From the NCBI RefSeq assembly GCF_020463795.1, contig NZ_CP080025.1:809001-873000 (forward strand): a DNA stretch of 64,000 nt. Reading direction: 5' to 3'. Within the stretch, counting starts at the first letter, position 1; each line of letters begins with the position of its first letter. Below the pieces are notes generated by a model. The model worked only from the letters and a program-made list of their open reading frames with translations. It did no database searches and had not been told where the DNA came from. Shown piece after piece: positions 1 to 9,166 of this stretch. Source of the DNA: Echinicola marina (GTDB lineage: Bacteria; Bacteroidota; Bacteroidia; Cytophagales; Cyclobacteriaceae). The translations under genes were made by a program, and so were the position numbers.

Positions 1-289
1 CCCAATGAAAATCTATGATGATTTCTTTTATTTTTCTAGGTTGATCATTCATGATCTTTGTCACTTCCCAACTTAACCCATCAAGGCTCACCTTCTCCCT
101 ATTTGCCACAATTCCCATAATCGTAACCATACAGCTTCCAAGTGCAGCAGCCACTAGATCCGTTGGAGAAAAAAACTCCCCTTTACCATTATTATCGACA
201 GGAGCATCTGTAATAATATGCTTCCCTGACCGTACATGTTCTGCCTCCGTCCGGATATTTCCGAGATAGGTGCTTTTAATAGTAGCCAT
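1..289 (-). CDS. OsmC-family protein, N-terminal part (cut by window edge)
   Basis: Reading the minus strand from the ATG at 289 gives 96 codons open to the window edge, starting MATIKSTYLGNIRTEAEH. The segment with FFSPTDLVAAALGSCM matches the OsmC/Ohr fold, where the Cys of the GSC motif is a peroxidatic cysteine in this hydroperoxide-reductase superfamily. Only the first half is present, so the second catalytic cysteine cannot be checked and Ohr, OsmC and YhfA-like members cannot be told apart. A leftward gene with a short AT-rich leader before the divergent gene at 358. Confidence 0.8.
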   Translation of the reverse strand, partial: MATIKSTYLGNIRTEAEHVRSGKHIITDAPVDNNGKGEFFSPTDLVAAALGSCMVTIMGIVANREKVSLDGLSWEVTKIMNDQPRKIKEIIIDFHW

Positions 290-357
290 AAACCTTTATT
301 TTTATTTATAGTTTGTTAACTTAAACACCAAAATTAGCGTTAAATTTCTTAGGAAAT

Positions 358-1089
358 ATGGCAAAAGAAACAAAATATCTTTTAACATTACTATTATGGG
401 CCTGTCCCCTTTTCTTAATGGCTCAAAGCCGGGAAGCGGGTGATTATGACTATGATAAAGAAATATTATTTGGGGTCAATAAAAACACTAACGGGGGCCT
501 TATTGGCGGTCTTTACCTCAAAATTGGCTCCAGAATAAATGAAGAAAACTTTCAGTTTTTTTCTTTAGAGTTGGCCAACGTCAAAAATCCCAGGGAGAGC
601 AGATACACCACAGGTCTAGGAAATAGTTTTATATATGGAAAATCAAACTACCTCTACAGCATAAGACCACAATACGGCAGGGAATTGATACTCTTCAAAA
701 AAGCACCCCAAAAAGGCGTTCAAATATCCGTTCTATCTGCTATAGGGCCTACTCTTGGAATCATTGCCCCTTACTATATAGAATATTCTACCGTAAGGAC
801 AGAAGTATCCAGGGCCCAATACGATCCTGAAATTCACCAAACACTAAATTACTTCTTGGGACCAGGAAGATTATTTGAAGGCATAGGAGAGTCGGAATTA
901 GCCATCGGTGCCAATGCAAAAGCGGCTTTATCATTTGAATTTGGTGTATTTAAATCAAATGTCACTGGTGTGGAACTAGGCTATCAATTAGAAGGTTTTA
1001 CTAAAGAAATAGAACTCATGCCCACTGTAGAGAACCGCCAGGTTTTCCAATCAGTATATTTTACTTTGTTCTATGGTTTCAGGAAATAG
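358..1089 (+). CDS. putative outer-membrane or secreted protein, Bacteroidota-specific
   Basis: 243 residues. The N terminus has charged residues, a hydrophobic stretch (about residues 6-20) and an LMAQS cleavage-like site, so it is exported by a Sec signal peptide. The mature part alternates short polar turns with aromatic/glycine-rich beta strands (GGLIGGLYLKIGS, ELGYQLEGF) and ends in FYGFRK, which resembles a small outer-membrane beta-barrel. I do not recognise a named family and assign no function. It sits 59 bp upstream of lipA on the same strand and may be cotranscribed with it. Confidence 0.7.
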   Translation: MAKETKYLLTLLLWACPLFLMAQSREAGDYDYDKEILFGVNKNTNGGLIGGLYLKIGSRINEENFQFFSLELANVKNPRESRYTTGLGNSFIYGKSNYLYSIRPQYGRELILFKKAPQKGVQISVLSAIGPTLGIIAPYYIEYSTVRTEVSRAQYDPEIHQTLNYFLGPGRLFEGIGESELAIGANAKAALSFEFGVFKSNVTGVELGYQLEGFTKEIELMPTVENRQVFQSVYFTLFYGFRK

Positions 1090-1148
1090 AGTACAAATTG
1101 GTTTTGAATGTGTAAAACCTTAATTTCGCGTTAAGTTAAGATAGAGAG

Positions 1149-2027
1149 ATGATTGAACTACCCGTAATTTCAGAAGAGTCCAAAAAACGCAAAAAGCCAG
1201 ATTGGTTAAGAGTTAAGTTGCCTGTCGGTAAGGAATATGCGAGTGTTAGAAAACTCGTAGATGAACATAAATTACATACTATCTGTGAAAGTGGTAATTG
1301 TCCCAATATGGGTGAATGTTGGGGAGCCGGTACAGCTACCTTTATGATCCTGGGCAATGTATGTACTAGATCTTGTTCTTTCTGCGCTGTAGCAACAGGA
1401 CGTCCACCTGAATATGATCAAGATGAACCTAGAAGGGTTGCTGAAGCCATTCATTTGATGAAGGTAAAGCATGCTGTCATTACCTCAGTAAACCGTGATG
1501 AACTAAAAGACCGAGGTGCTGAAATATGGTATCAAACGGTAGTAGAAACTAAAAAGCTTTCCCCAGAAACTACCATTGAAACCTTAATCCCTGATGTCAA
1601 ATCCAACTGGGATGCTTTGTACAGGATGATCGACGGCGGACAGGAAGTAGTTTCTCATAATATGGAGACTGTGGAAAGCCTTTACCGTAGGGTAAGACCT
1701 CAGGCAAAATATTACAGATCCCTTGAACAAATAAAACTTACCAAAGAATATGGCAAGAGAACCAAAACAGGTATCATGTTGGGATTAGGAGAAACTAAAG
1801 AAGAAGTTTACAAAGCCATGGATGACCTTGCTGAACACGGCTGTGACATCCTCACCTTGGGTCAATATCTTCAGCCAACTAAAATGCACATCGAAGTTGC
1901 TGAATTTATTCATCCTGACCTGTTTGATCATTACCGCGAAGAAGGACTTAAAAGAGGCCTCAAATATGTGGAATCTGGACCTTTGGTAAGGTCATCCTAC
2001 CATGCAGAAAGACACGTTAATGTATAA
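1149..2027 (+). CDS. lipA: lipoyl synthase LipA
   Basis: 292 residues. A radical-SAM enzyme that inserts two sulfurs into octanoyl groups on lipoyl-dependent proteins (pyruvate and 2-oxoglutarate dehydrogenases, glycine cleavage H protein). Both iron-sulfur motifs are intact: the auxiliary CX4CX5C cluster at C46, C51, C57 and the radical-SAM CX3CX2C motif at C72, C76, C79. The C-terminal RSSY motif (residues 281-284) supplies the serine ligand of the auxiliary cluster. Length is normal for the family. Followed directly by a bidirectional terminator that separates it from the convergent ATPase operon. lipB is not adjacent. Confidence 0.97.
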   Translation: MIELPVISEESKKRKKPDWLRVKLPVGKEYASVRKLVDEHKLHTICESGNCPNMGECWGAGTATFMILGNVCTRSCSFCAVATGRPPEYDQDEPRRVAEAIHLMKVKHAVITSVNRDELKDRGAEIWYQTVVETKKLSPETTIETLIPDVKSNWDALYRMIDGGQEVVSHNMETVESLYRRVRPQAKYYRSLEQIKLTKEYGKRTKTGIMLGLGETKEEVYKAMDDLAEHGCDILTLGQYLQPTKMHIEVAEFIHPDLFDHYREEGLKRGLKYVESGPLVRSSYHAERHVNV

Positions 2028-2028
2028 A

Positions 2029-2063
2029 ACAAAAAACTCTCCATTTTCATGGAGAGTTTTTTT
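2029..2063. terminator. bidirectional rho-independent terminator, lipA / atpG
   Basis: 8-bp perfect stem ACTCTCCA (2036-2043) / TGGAGAGT (2050-2057) with a 6-nt loop, an A-run on the left and a T-run on the right. It can therefore stop transcription from both lipA (plus) and the ATPase operon (minus). Confidence 0.85.
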
Positions 2064-2083
2064 ATGCTTTACTTTCTATTTTA

Positions 2084-2956
2084 TTAATTGCCTCCCAATG
2101 CTTCAGCACCAGCAACAATTTCAAGTATTTCATTTGTAATAGCTGCTTGACGAGTTCTATTGTACATCAATTTTAACTCCTTCAGCAATTCACCTGCATT
2201 TTCTGTTGCTTTATCCATTGCCGTCATTCTAGCGCCGTGTTCAGAAGCGTTGCTTTCCAAAACAGCTTTATAGAATTGTATCTTCAATGAAGTTGGAACC
2301 AAGTCCTGAATAATATACTCTCTGGATGGTTCCATGATATAATCCACATTAGTGGTAGAAGTTTCTTCAGAAGCTTCTTGCTCCATAGGAAGGAACTGTT
2401 CGTTTCTAACCACTTGGGTAGCCACATTTTTGAATTCATTATAAACCAAAACCACCTTATCATAGGTTCCAGCTGTAAATCCTTCCATTGCATGCTCAGC
2501 AGCCTCTCTCACCGCATCAAAAGAAACATCAGCAAATACATTGGCATAATCATCTACCAATTGATAATCCTGCTTTTTGAAAATATCCAACGCCTTTTTC
2601 CCTAAAGGAAGCACTGTGATATTTTTTCCTGCAAACTCAGTATTGATGGCAGCCATACTGGCTTTGATGATATTAGTATTGAAAGCACCACAAAGGCCTT
2701 TATCAGAAGTTACAGGAACGATAAGTACATTATTTACCTCGCGCTTTTCAGCATATACTAAATCGCTACTACCCTCATTTCCAGAAGAAACATTATTTAG
2801 AATGGCAGTTAATTTCTGAGAATAAGGACGCATTTGGGTAATTTTATCCTGAGCTCTCCTAAGCTTTGCTGCAGCCACCATTTTCATAGCTTTGGTGATT
2901 TGCTGAGTAGAAACTACGGAGTTGATCCTTTCTTTTACTTCCTTTAAGTTAGCCAT
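2084..2956 (-). CDS. atpG: F1F0 ATP synthase gamma subunit
   Basis: 290 residues, the central rotor stalk of F1. The conserved N terminus (ANLKEVKERINSV...QITKAMKMVAAAKLRRAQ) forms one half of the coiled coil inside alpha3beta3; the C-terminal helix (ITNEILEIVAGAEAL) forms the other. Last gene of the minus-strand ATPase operon in this window. In many bacteria atpD follows atpG, but here convergent lipA and a terminator follow, so beta and epsilon must be encoded elsewhere. Confidence 0.97.
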   Translation of the reverse strand: MANLKEVKERINSVVSTQQITKAMKMVAAAKLRRAQDKITQMRPYSQKLTAILNNVSSGNEGSSDLVYAEKREVNNVLIVPVTSDKGLCGAFNTNIIKASMAAINTEFAGKNITVLPLGKKALDIFKKQDYQLVDDYANVFADVSFDAVREAAEHAMEGFTAGTYDKVVLVYNEFKNVATQVVRNEQFLPMEQEASEETSTTNVDYIMEPSREYIIQDLVPTSLKIQFYKAVLESNASEHGARMTAMDKATENAGELLKELKLMYNRTRQAAITNEILEIVAGAEALGGN

Positions 2957-3018
2957 ATTTACTAATAGAGAATATAGGATTCCACTCCCCTAACTAAATA
3001 GGGAAGTGGATATATAAA

Positions 3019-4596
3019 TTATTTTGCGTACTTAGGTGTAAGTTCTTTTGCTGCTTTTTCCAACAACTTACCAGCGGTATCCAAATCACCCTTTTTCAAA
3101 GCTGTCAATGAATCTTGATACTGGCTTGTCAATAGGTTATAGAATTCTTTTTCAAATTCTCTAGCTCTTTCAACTGGAACCGCATCCATCAAACCTTTTG
3201 TAGAAGCATAGATAATGGCAGCTTGAAGTTCAACCCTTACTGGAGAGTACTGATTTTGCTTCAAGATCTCCTGGTTTCTACGACCTCTTTCAATAGTTCT
3301 CTTGGTAGTAGCATCAAGGTCAGAGCCAAACTTAGCAAATGCTTCCAGTTCACGGAACTGGGCCTGGTCAAGCTTAAGCGTACCAGAAACTTTCTTCATT
3401 GACTTGATCTGAGCATTACCTCCTACCCTTGATACGGAAATACCAACGTTAATAGCAGGACGGATACCAGCATTAAACAAGTTAGTTTCCAAGAAAATCT
3501 GACCATCAGTAATTGAAATCACATTGGTAGGGATATAAGCAGAAACATCACCTGCTTGAGTTTCAATAATTGGAAGGGCAGTCAAAGATCCTCCGCCTTT
3601 TACCAATGGTTTGATAGACTCAGGAAGATCATTCATTTCTCTAGCAATTGCATCAGAAGAGTTCACTTTTGCTGCTCTCTCCAACAATCTTGAGTGAAGG
3701 TAGAATACATCACCAGGATATGCTTCACGTCCTGGAGGTCTTCTAAGAAGTAGAGATACTTCACGGTAAGCTACGGCTTGCTTAGAAAGGTCATCATAAA
3801 CCACCAAAGCAGGGCGTCCAGTATCTCTGAAGAACTCACCTATAGCAGCACCAGTAAATGGCGCAAAGAACTGCATAGGAGCTGGATCAGCCGCAGAAGC
3901 AGAAACTACTACTGTATATGGAAGGGCTCCTCCTTTTTCCAAAGCTGCCACCACACCTGCTACTGTAGAAGCCTTCTGACCGATGGCTACATAAATACAG
4001 AAAACAGGCTCTCCCTTATCATAAAATTCTTTTTGGTTAAGAATGGTATCGATAGCCACAGCAGTTTTACCTGTCTGACGGTCACCGATAATCAATTCCC
4101 TCTGTCCACGTCCAATTGGAATCATGGCATCGATAGACTTGATACCTGTCTGAAGAGGCTCATTTACCGGCTGACGATAGATTACACCAGGAGCTTTACG
4201 TTCCAATGGCATATCGTATAGATCTCCTTCTAAAGGTCCTTTACCATCGATTGGCTGACCAAGGGTATCTACTACTCTACCCAACATGCCTTCACCTACT
4301 TTGATAGAGGCAATTTGTTTGGTTCTCTTTACAGTATCACCTTCTTTAACTCCTTTTGAGTCGCCGAAAAGTACTGCACCAACATTGTCTTCTTCTAGGT
4401 TAAGTACCATTGCTTTAAGTCCATTATCAAACTCAAGCAACTCACCAGATTGGGCTTTTGATAGTCCGTAAATTCTGGCTACACCATCACCAACTTGTAG
4501 GACGGTACCTACTTCTTCCAGTTCAGCTTCAGTTTTAGCGCCAGAGAGTTGTTCTCTCAATATCGCCGAAACTTCATCAGGTCTTACTTCTGCCAT
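3019..4596 (-). CDS. atpA: F1F0 ATP synthase alpha subunit
   Basis: 525 residues. The non-catalytic nucleotide-binding subunit of F1. Domains in order: N-terminal beta-barrel (about 25-95), nucleotide-binding domain with Walker A GDRQTGKT at 171-178 and the [12 protein letters not shown] Walker B region, then the alpha-helical C-terminal domain. The VGGNAQ loop and the arginine-containing SVSRVGG segment are present. Length is normal. It lies 62 bp upstream of atpG and 36 bp downstream of atpH, so it is in the operon. Confidence 0.98.
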   Translation of the reverse strand: MAEVRPDEVSAILREQLSGAKTEAELEEVGTVLQVGDGVARIYGLSKAQSGELLEFDNGLKAMVLNLEEDNVGAVLFGDSKGVKEGDTVKRTKQIASIKVGEGMLGRVVDTLGQPIDGKGPLEGDLYDMPLERKAPGVIYRQPVNEPLQTGIKSIDAMIPIGRGQRELIIGDRQTGKTAVAIDTILNQKEFYDKGEPVFCIYVAIGQKASTVAGVVAALEKGGALPYTVVVSASAADPAPMQFFAPFTGAAIGEFFRDTGRPALVVYDDLSKQAVAYREVSLLLRRPPGREAYPGDVFYLHSRLLERAAKVNSSDAIAREMNDLPESIKPLVKGGGSLTALPIIETQAGDVSAYIPTNVISITDGQIFLETNLFNAGIRPAINVGISVSRVGGNAQIKSMKKVSGTLKLDQAQFRELEAFAKFGSDLDATTKRTIERGRRNQEILKQNQYSPVRVELQAAIIYASTKGLMDAVPVERAREFEKEFYNLLTSQYQDSLTALKKGDLDTAGKLLEKAAKELTPKYAK

Positions 4597-4632
4597 TCTT
4601 GAATATAGTTATATAGTTTCTGCTATGTTATT

Positions 4633-5193
4633 TTAAAATTGTTTTTCGAAATGATTATTCGAAAACTCTAAACGAAGGGCTTTAAGCTTACTGGCCATGG
4701 TTTCATCTAATTGACGATCATTGACTTTCAACACAAATCCCCCAATAATATCTTTATCGATCTTTTCTACCAATTCCACCTTGCTTCTTCCGGAAATTTC
4801 TTTGACAGCTTCTTCGAATTTCTTTCTCATAGCATCATCTATTTTGAAAGTGGTTGTCAGATCTGCTACTTGAATATCCATATGATTATTATATTGTTCA
4901 TGGAATTCGCTTGCTATCTCTGGCAATATATTTTCTCGGTTCTTCTTAGACAAGATAGTATAAAAAGACAAGGTAAGCTCTTGGGATGATTTAGAAAACA
5001 ATTCCTTAATCACTTTAAGCTTTGTTTCTGATTTATGAATTGGACTTTTCAACAAAAGCCCAAATTCCCTGCTAGACGCAACCAAAGAAAGGAACTCTTG
5101 CATGTCTTGGTGTACTTCTTCCAGTACTCCCTTTTCTACTGCCAATTCTATCAAAGACTTAGCATATCGAGAAGCGACTCTTTTTGCTGACAT
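4633..5193 (-). CDS. atpH: F1F0 ATP synthase delta subunit
   Basis: 186 residues, OSCP/delta family. It links the peripheral stalk (subunit b) to the top of F1. The N-terminal six-helix domain starts with the typical ASRYAKSLIELA motif; the C-terminal domain holds the family signature IIGGFVLKVNDRQLDETM. Ten bp separate it from atpF, so translation is probably coupled. Confidence 0.95.
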   Translation of the reverse strand: MSAKRVASRYAKSLIELAVEKGVLEEVHQDMQEFLSLVASSREFGLLLKSPIHKSETKLKVIKELFSKSSQELTLSFYTILSKKNRENILPEIASEFHEQYNNHMDIQVADLTTTFKIDDAMRKKFEEAVKEISGRSKVELVEKIDKDIIGGFVLKVNDRQLDETMASKLKALRLEFSNNHFEKQF

Positions 5194-5202
5194 TTGCTTT
5201 GG

Positions 5203-5697
5203 TTAATTTAACTTAAGATCTTTTACAAACTCTTCTACCAACTCCTTCTGTTCTTTTTCAGTATCTAGATTTTTACGCAACAATTTCTCGGTTACGTCCA
5301 AAGCCAATGAAGCCACTTGGTTTTTCACTTCAGACAAAGCCGCTTTTTTCTCTGTTTCAATTACCGCTTTCGCATCTTCAATCATCTTTGCACCCGCAGC
5401 TGAAGCCTCTTCTTTTGCCTGCTCGATAAGTTTGGCAGAAGTCTCATTGGCAGATTTCAAAATCTGATCTCTCTCAAGTCTTGCTTCCTGAAGCAACTTT
5501 TCATTTTCAGCTTTAAGGTTAGCCATTTCATTTCTAGCATTCTCAGCTGCCTTAAGCGCTCCCTCGATGGCACTTTCACGCTCTTCCAGAGCAGAAAGAA
5601 TTGGTTTCCAAGCAAATTTACCTAGGATAATTAACAAAATCCCAAAACCAATAATTTGCCAAATGATTAATCCAGAACCAGGAATTATAAGATCCAT
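5203..5697 (-). CDS. atpF: F1F0 ATP synthase b subunit
   Basis: 164 residues. One N-terminal membrane helix (about 8-28, SGLIIWQIIGFGILLIILGKF) is followed by a long charged, alanine-rich coiled coil (about 35-150), the right-handed peripheral stalk that anchors F1 to F0. A single atpF is present here; no second b' gene is seen. Confidence 0.96.
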   Translation of the reverse strand: MDLIIPGSGLIIWQIIGFGILLIILGKFAWKPILSALEERESAIEGALKAAENARNEMANLKAENEKLLQEARLERDQILKSANETSAKLIEQAKEEASAAGAKMIEDAKAVIETEKKAALSEVKNQVASLALDVTEKLLRKNLDTEKEQKELVEEFVKDLKLN

Positions 5698-5778
5698 CTC
5701 TATTAAATTTTAATTTGTTTTGTCCAAATTTTAAAAGGAGGGGACAAACCTAACATTTGCCCCCAATCTTTGTACTTC

Positions 5779-6036
5779 TTAGAATGTGATGTTCTCGTTA
5801 AGAGCAATAAGTAGACAAACTACTACCGCAAATAGGGAAACCACTTCAATAAGGGCTGCAATAATCAACATGGCAGTTTGGATTTTACCAGCTGCTTCAG
5901 GTTGTCTTGCAATACCTTCCATAGCCTGACCACCGATTCTACCGATACCAAGACCTGCGCCTATCGCTACAATTCCAGCACCGATACCAGCACCCAAAAG
6001 GGCGATGCCAGCAGTCAATAATAATGAAGTTAACAT
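5779..6036 (-). CDS. atpE: F1F0 ATP synthase c subunit (proton-type rotor ring)
   Basis: 85 residues, two membrane helices joined by the polar ARQPEA loop (44-48). The ion-carrying acid is E64 in helix 2 (ALIEVVS). The residue after it is valine, and the position matching the Na+ ligand Gln of Ilyobacter-type c subunits is Arg33 rather than Gln. The Ser/Thr and Gln ligands needed for sodium are thus missing, and the ring is inferred to carry protons. Gly-rich helix 1 ([18 protein letters not shown]) is the ring-packing motif. Confidence 0.96.
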   Translation of the reverse strand: MLTSLLLTAGIALLGAGIGAGIVAIGAGLGIGRIGGQAMEGIARQPEAAGKIQTAMLIIAALIEVVSLFAVVVCLLIALNENITF

Positions 6037-6069
6037 ACGTGTTATTATTTATAAATTGAACAAAGAAAT

Positions 6070-7095
6070 TTAATGATCATGATGTTCTGCTACCGCTGAA
6101 CCAATGTACATCGCAGAGAACAAAGTAAATACATAGGCCTGAATAGTGGCCACCAACAATTCGATCAAATTGATGAACACTACCATCACAGTACTCGCTA
6201 CACCTACTGCATAAGATTCAAAAACGAAGATCAAACCGATGAAACTAAGGATTACAATATGACCCGCAGTGATCGCAACAAAAAGTCGGACCATCAAGGC
6301 AAACGGCTTAGTAAACAAACCGATAATTTCTACTGGGACAATTACTATAAGAAGCGGCAAAGGCACCCCAGGTGTGGCCACTACGTGCTTCCAGTAATCT
6401 TTGTTTCCATTAAGGTTGGTAGCAAAAAAGGTGAATACCGCTAAGGTCATTGTCACCGCAATATTACCTGTCAGGTTAGCTGCTCCAGGCACCAAACCAA
6501 GCAAATTACCTATCCAGATAAAGAAAAATATGGTCAATAAATAAGGAGTAAATTTCTTGTATTTCGGCCCGATGTTTGGCTTGGCCACTTCATCTCTTAC
6601 AAATAAAACCAAAGGCTCAATAAAGGAAGCAACTCCCTTTGGCGCTCCGTTTGGATTCTTTTTGTAGTTACTAACCGCAGAAAACACCAAGAAAAACACA
6701 ACTACAAGAACTATTATTAGCATCGCCACGTTCTTAGTAATCGATAGATCAATATAAGATCTATTTTCATCTACAGCATGTAGCTTATCGTGTTCATTGA
6801 TATAATAACCATTGTGTTCAACCCCGAACTTATGCGTTTCGTGATCTTGAAAATCCGAAGAGGAATAAAACTCAAGCCCACGATCAGCTGAATAAATAAT
6901 CACAGGCAAAGGCAAAGTCACATGGGTATGGCCCATTGTAGCAAAATGCCATTCATGCGAATCCTTAATATGGTGCATGATGAAACCTGTCTTATTTTCT
7001 CCGCCTTCCTCAGAAGAGGCAAAAGTCGCAGTTGAAACTACCAGTAAAAACACTGATAACAAGGTGCTTATGCACAGAAACTTACGAAACATCAA
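6070..7095 (-). CDS. atpB: F1F0 ATP synthase a subunit with periplasmic N-terminal extension
   Basis: 341 residues, longer than the roughly 240-270 of most bacteria because of a Bacteroidota-type N-terminal extension. This begins with a signal-like helix (about 5-26) and a histidine-rich stretch (residues 40-110 hold many His). The proton-channel core follows: five to six membrane helices, with the essential arginine at R270 (ALMVRLF). The C terminus is His-rich (AEHHDH). It starts the F0 gene block; 16 bp separate it from the small membrane gene upstream. Confidence 0.96.
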   Translation of the reverse strand: MMFRKFLCISTLLSVFLLVVSTATFASSEEGGENKTGFIMHHIKDSHEWHFATMGHTHVTLPLPVIIYSADRGLEFYSSSDFQDHETHKFGVEHNGYYINEHDKLHAVDENRSYIDLSITKNVAMLIIVLVVVFFLVFSAVSNYKKNPNGAPKGVASFIEPLVLFVRDEVAKPNIGPKYKKFTPYLLTIFFFIWIGNLLGLVPGAANLTGNIAVTMTLAVFTFFATNLNGNKDYWKHVVATPGVPLPLLIVIVPVEIIGLFTKPFALMVRLFVAITAGHIVILSFIGLIFVFESYAVGVASTVMVVFINLIELLVATIQAYVFTLFSAMYIGSAVAEHHDH

Positions 7096-7111
7096 CTAAT
7101 TTATTATAGAC

Positions 7112-7495
7112 CTACTTAGAATGAGGGCGCAAGTTAGTTATTAAGCTGTATATATCAAACAACAAATACAACAAATAGATCACAAAGAAGTCAGCAAAAA
7201 ACAAAATCTTAGCATCTAACTTGGTAAAAAGCACAATAGCAATAAAAATTAAACTGGCCAAAAACCTCAGAATAGTAGCCCCCAGGGTTATCGCTACAGA
7301 ATTTTCTTCTGATTGTTTTAGCAAGAATTGAATCAACTGCCCACTCAACAACATCAGCACAAAATAAAAAATAATAATCTGCCAAACCCGGGGATGAATC
7401 AGGCTGGGCAAGAAATATTGTAGCATTAAGGTCAAAACTACAATAAATAGGGTCAGCACCACCAATGATCCTATATGCGACTTAATAAACCTCAT
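7112..7495 (-). CDS. four-helix membrane protein of the ATPase operon (AtpI-like position)
   Basis: 127 residues, four predicted membrane helices (about 10-30, 36-55, 66-88, 92-115) with a short basic tail. No catalytic motif is visible. Its size, topology and place directly upstream of atpB match the AtpI/uncI slot, whose products assist c-ring assembly. I infer an assembly role from position only; the sequence is not clearly AtpI. Confidence 0.65.
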   Translation of the reverse strand: MRFIKSHIGSLVVLTLFIVVLTLMLQYFLPSLIHPRVWQIIIFYFVLMLLSGQLIQFLLKQSEENSVAITLGATILRFLASLIFIAIVLFTKLDAKILFFADFFVIYLLYLLFDIYSLITNLRPHSK

Positions 7496-7548
7496 TTCTA
7501 TTAATTTTTATTGGCCGCAAAAATAAAACAATATTTTGGGTTTCCGCT

Positions 7549-7752
7549 CTAATCCTGTTTCATGGATTTAAATAAACTGTAAAAAGCAATGGAGATGGAC
7601 ACAAAACAAAAAAGAAGAAGCCAAACAGGGAATTTCATTTGGCTTCGCTCTTGCACCTTTAGACCTACCCAGGTTCCCAATCCAATGATGGCGCACATCT
7701 GAAAGGCAAGGCCAATATACTTTACATATCCAGGGTAATTATCCTGCGACAA
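7549..7752 (-). CDS. AtpZ/AtpI-family small membrane protein
   Basis: 67 residues with two membrane helices (about 12-30 and 42-60) joined by a basic loop (KVQERSQMKF). The pattern GLAFQMCAIIGLGTWVGLKV is typical of AtpZ/AtpI proteins, which are found at the head of F-ATPase operons and are linked to ATPase assembly or Mg2+ uptake. Its start overlaps the 3' end of the bactofilin gene by 14 bp, so the two are translationally coupled. Confidence 0.8.
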   Translation of the reverse strand: MSQDNYPGYVKYIGLAFQMCAIIGLGTWVGLKVQERSQMKFPVWLLLFCFVSISIAFYSLFKSMKQD

Positions 7753-8194
7753 CTTCTTTCCCTTTTCTTGTCCCTACTTTTTCCTCTTTGACGACACCAT
7801 TCTTTAATCCCCCACTTACAGGATCTCCGGCTTCCATTTCATTCATCTTACAAAGTCCATTGAAGACCGCTCCGTTTTCTATGATCAGCTTTTTGGTGTA
7901 TATATCACCATCAATCACAGCTGTTTTCTTCAAAAACAAGATTTCATTACATTTTACGGTACCAATTATTCGGCCTGCGATCTCCGCTTCTTTGGTCTCT
8001 ATATTTCCTTCCAGAAGTGCCGATTCACCAATAACAATTTTAGTTTTGGAATTCAGCGTCCCTTCTACCGTGCCCTCAATTCTAATATTACCGGAAGTAA
8101 TAATATCCCCCTTTATCGTGGTTTCTTTGGCAATTACATTACTGGAGTTTACCATCTCCGCTACTGATTTTTTTTCTTCTGCTTTAGTAAACAT
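7739..8194 (-). CDS. bactofilin (polymer-forming cytoskeletal protein)
   Basis: 151 residues. The central region (about 18-115) consists of short beta-helix repeats rich in I/V/G (IKGDIITSGNIRIEGTVEG, then TKIVIGESALLEGNI, ...), the bactofilin/DUF583 fold that assembles into nucleotide-free filaments. The flanks are short, polar and probably disordered. It lies 2 bp downstream of the M23 peptidase gene. Bactofilin next to an M23 endopeptidase is a recurrent pairing in which the filament localises cell-wall hydrolysis (CcmA/Csd type). Confidence 0.9.
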   Translation of the reverse strand: MFTKAEEKKSVAEMVNSSNVIAKETTIKGDIITSGNIRIEGTVEGTLNSKTKIVIGESALLEGNIETKEAEIAGRIIGTVKCNEILFLKKTAVIDGDIYTKKLIIENGAVFNGLCKMNEMEAGDPVSGGLKNGVVKEEKVGTRKGKEVVAG

Positions 8195-8196
8195 TT

Positions 8197-9081
8197 TTAA
8201 TCGAAGGTTATAAATTCTTGTGGATTTAAAGGATTCCCCTTATACCATAGTTCAAAATGCAAATGCTGTCCTGTAGTTTGTTCACCTGTATTCCCCACTA
8301 CAGAAATGACCTCCCCGCCGCTTACTGGCTCTCCTACTGACTTCAATAATACCGAATTATGCTTATATATCGAAATCAATTCGTTCGAATGCTGTATCCC
8401 GATAACATAACCAGTCTCCAAAGTCCAACTAGCAATGATCACCGTTCCGTCTGCAACAGATTTAACTGGCTCGTTTTCTTCTGACACCAAATCCACTCCA
8501 AAGTGGTCCTTGGCCAGATCAAAGCTACTGGTCACCACTCCTGTAAGCGGTGAAAAAAAATAAGTCTCCGTAAAAGAGCTGCTTGAAATTCGCTCAAAGC
8601 TCCCCTCTCCTGGAGGCATGGTCTCAAATTCGTCAATCACCTTTTGGGAAGCTTCGCCCTTTTTAAACAACTCTTCCTCCTTTGGGGCGCTGAAAGCCGT
8701 ACTATTTTGATTTATTGAATCATCCACTGCAACGATAGATGAATCTGCTATATTTTCACCTGCTATAATCTGCTGAATATTTTTTATATACTTGTCTTTT
8801 GCTTCAGCCTCCACCATCAATGAATCAACAGTCTGTGAAAGTGCAAAAATCCTTTTCATATTTTCCGATTCTTGATATGCTGGATCAAACCAACTCGCTA
8901 AAATCGTTTTGGACATGATCAAGGAAATCAAGAAAAAACACAATAAGGTAAAAACTAGGATAAAACCGAGTTTAATCTTATTGATACTTAAAGAAGTGAT
9001 CACCGAAAAGTCCTCTTCCCTTCTGATTACGAAGAGGTACTTATTATCAATCCATTTTCTAATCTTCTGTTGTAGGCTCAA
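8197..9081 (-). CDS. membrane-anchored M23 peptidoglycan endopeptidase
   Basis: 294 residues. Short cytoplasmic N terminus, one membrane helix (about 36-60), a periplasmic coiled-coil/linker region (70-170), then an M23 (LytM) domain. The zinc ligands are intact: H193 and D197 (HFGVD) and the HLH motif at H273/H275, with H241 as probable catalytic His. It is therefore predicted to be active, unlike degenerate LytM activators. First gene of the unit that continues through bactofilin into the ATPase genes. Confidence 0.9.
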   Translation of the reverse strand: MSLQQKIRKWIDNKYLFVIRREEDFSVITSLSINKIKLGFILVFTLLCFFLISLIMSKTILASWFDPAYQESENMKRIFALSQTVDSLMVEAEAKDKYIKNIQQIIAGENIADSSIVAVDDSINQNSTAFSAPKEEELFKKGEASQKVIDEFETMPPGEGSFERISSSSFTETYFFSPLTGVVTSSFDLAKDHFGVDLVSEENEPVKSVADGTVIIASWTLETGYVIGIQHSNELISIYKHNSVLLKSVGEPVSGGEVISVVGNTGEQTTGQHLHFELWYKGNPLNPQEFITFD

Positions 9082-9112
9082 GTGTTTGTTATTTTCCCAA
9101 TATATTAAGTTA

Positions 9113-9120
9113 CAAAAATA
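9113..9120 (-). promoter_or_regulatory. candidate -7 box (TAnnTTTG) for the M23-bactofilin-ATPase unit
   Basis: Minus-strand TATTTTTG matches the Bacteroidota -7 consensus TAnnTTTG and lies 32 bp upstream of the M23 start. No clear TTTG -33 element is seen at the usual 19-21 bp, so support is moderate. Confidence 0.45.
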
Positions 9121-9166
9121 TAATATTAAACCGTAGCGTTTACATTATTGATTCAAAAGCACTAAT

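Noticed and set aside
3778-4221. 147-codon plus-strand frame opposite atpA
   Set aside because: Antisense shadow of a highly conserved gene, with no start signal and low-complexity Ser/Arg content.
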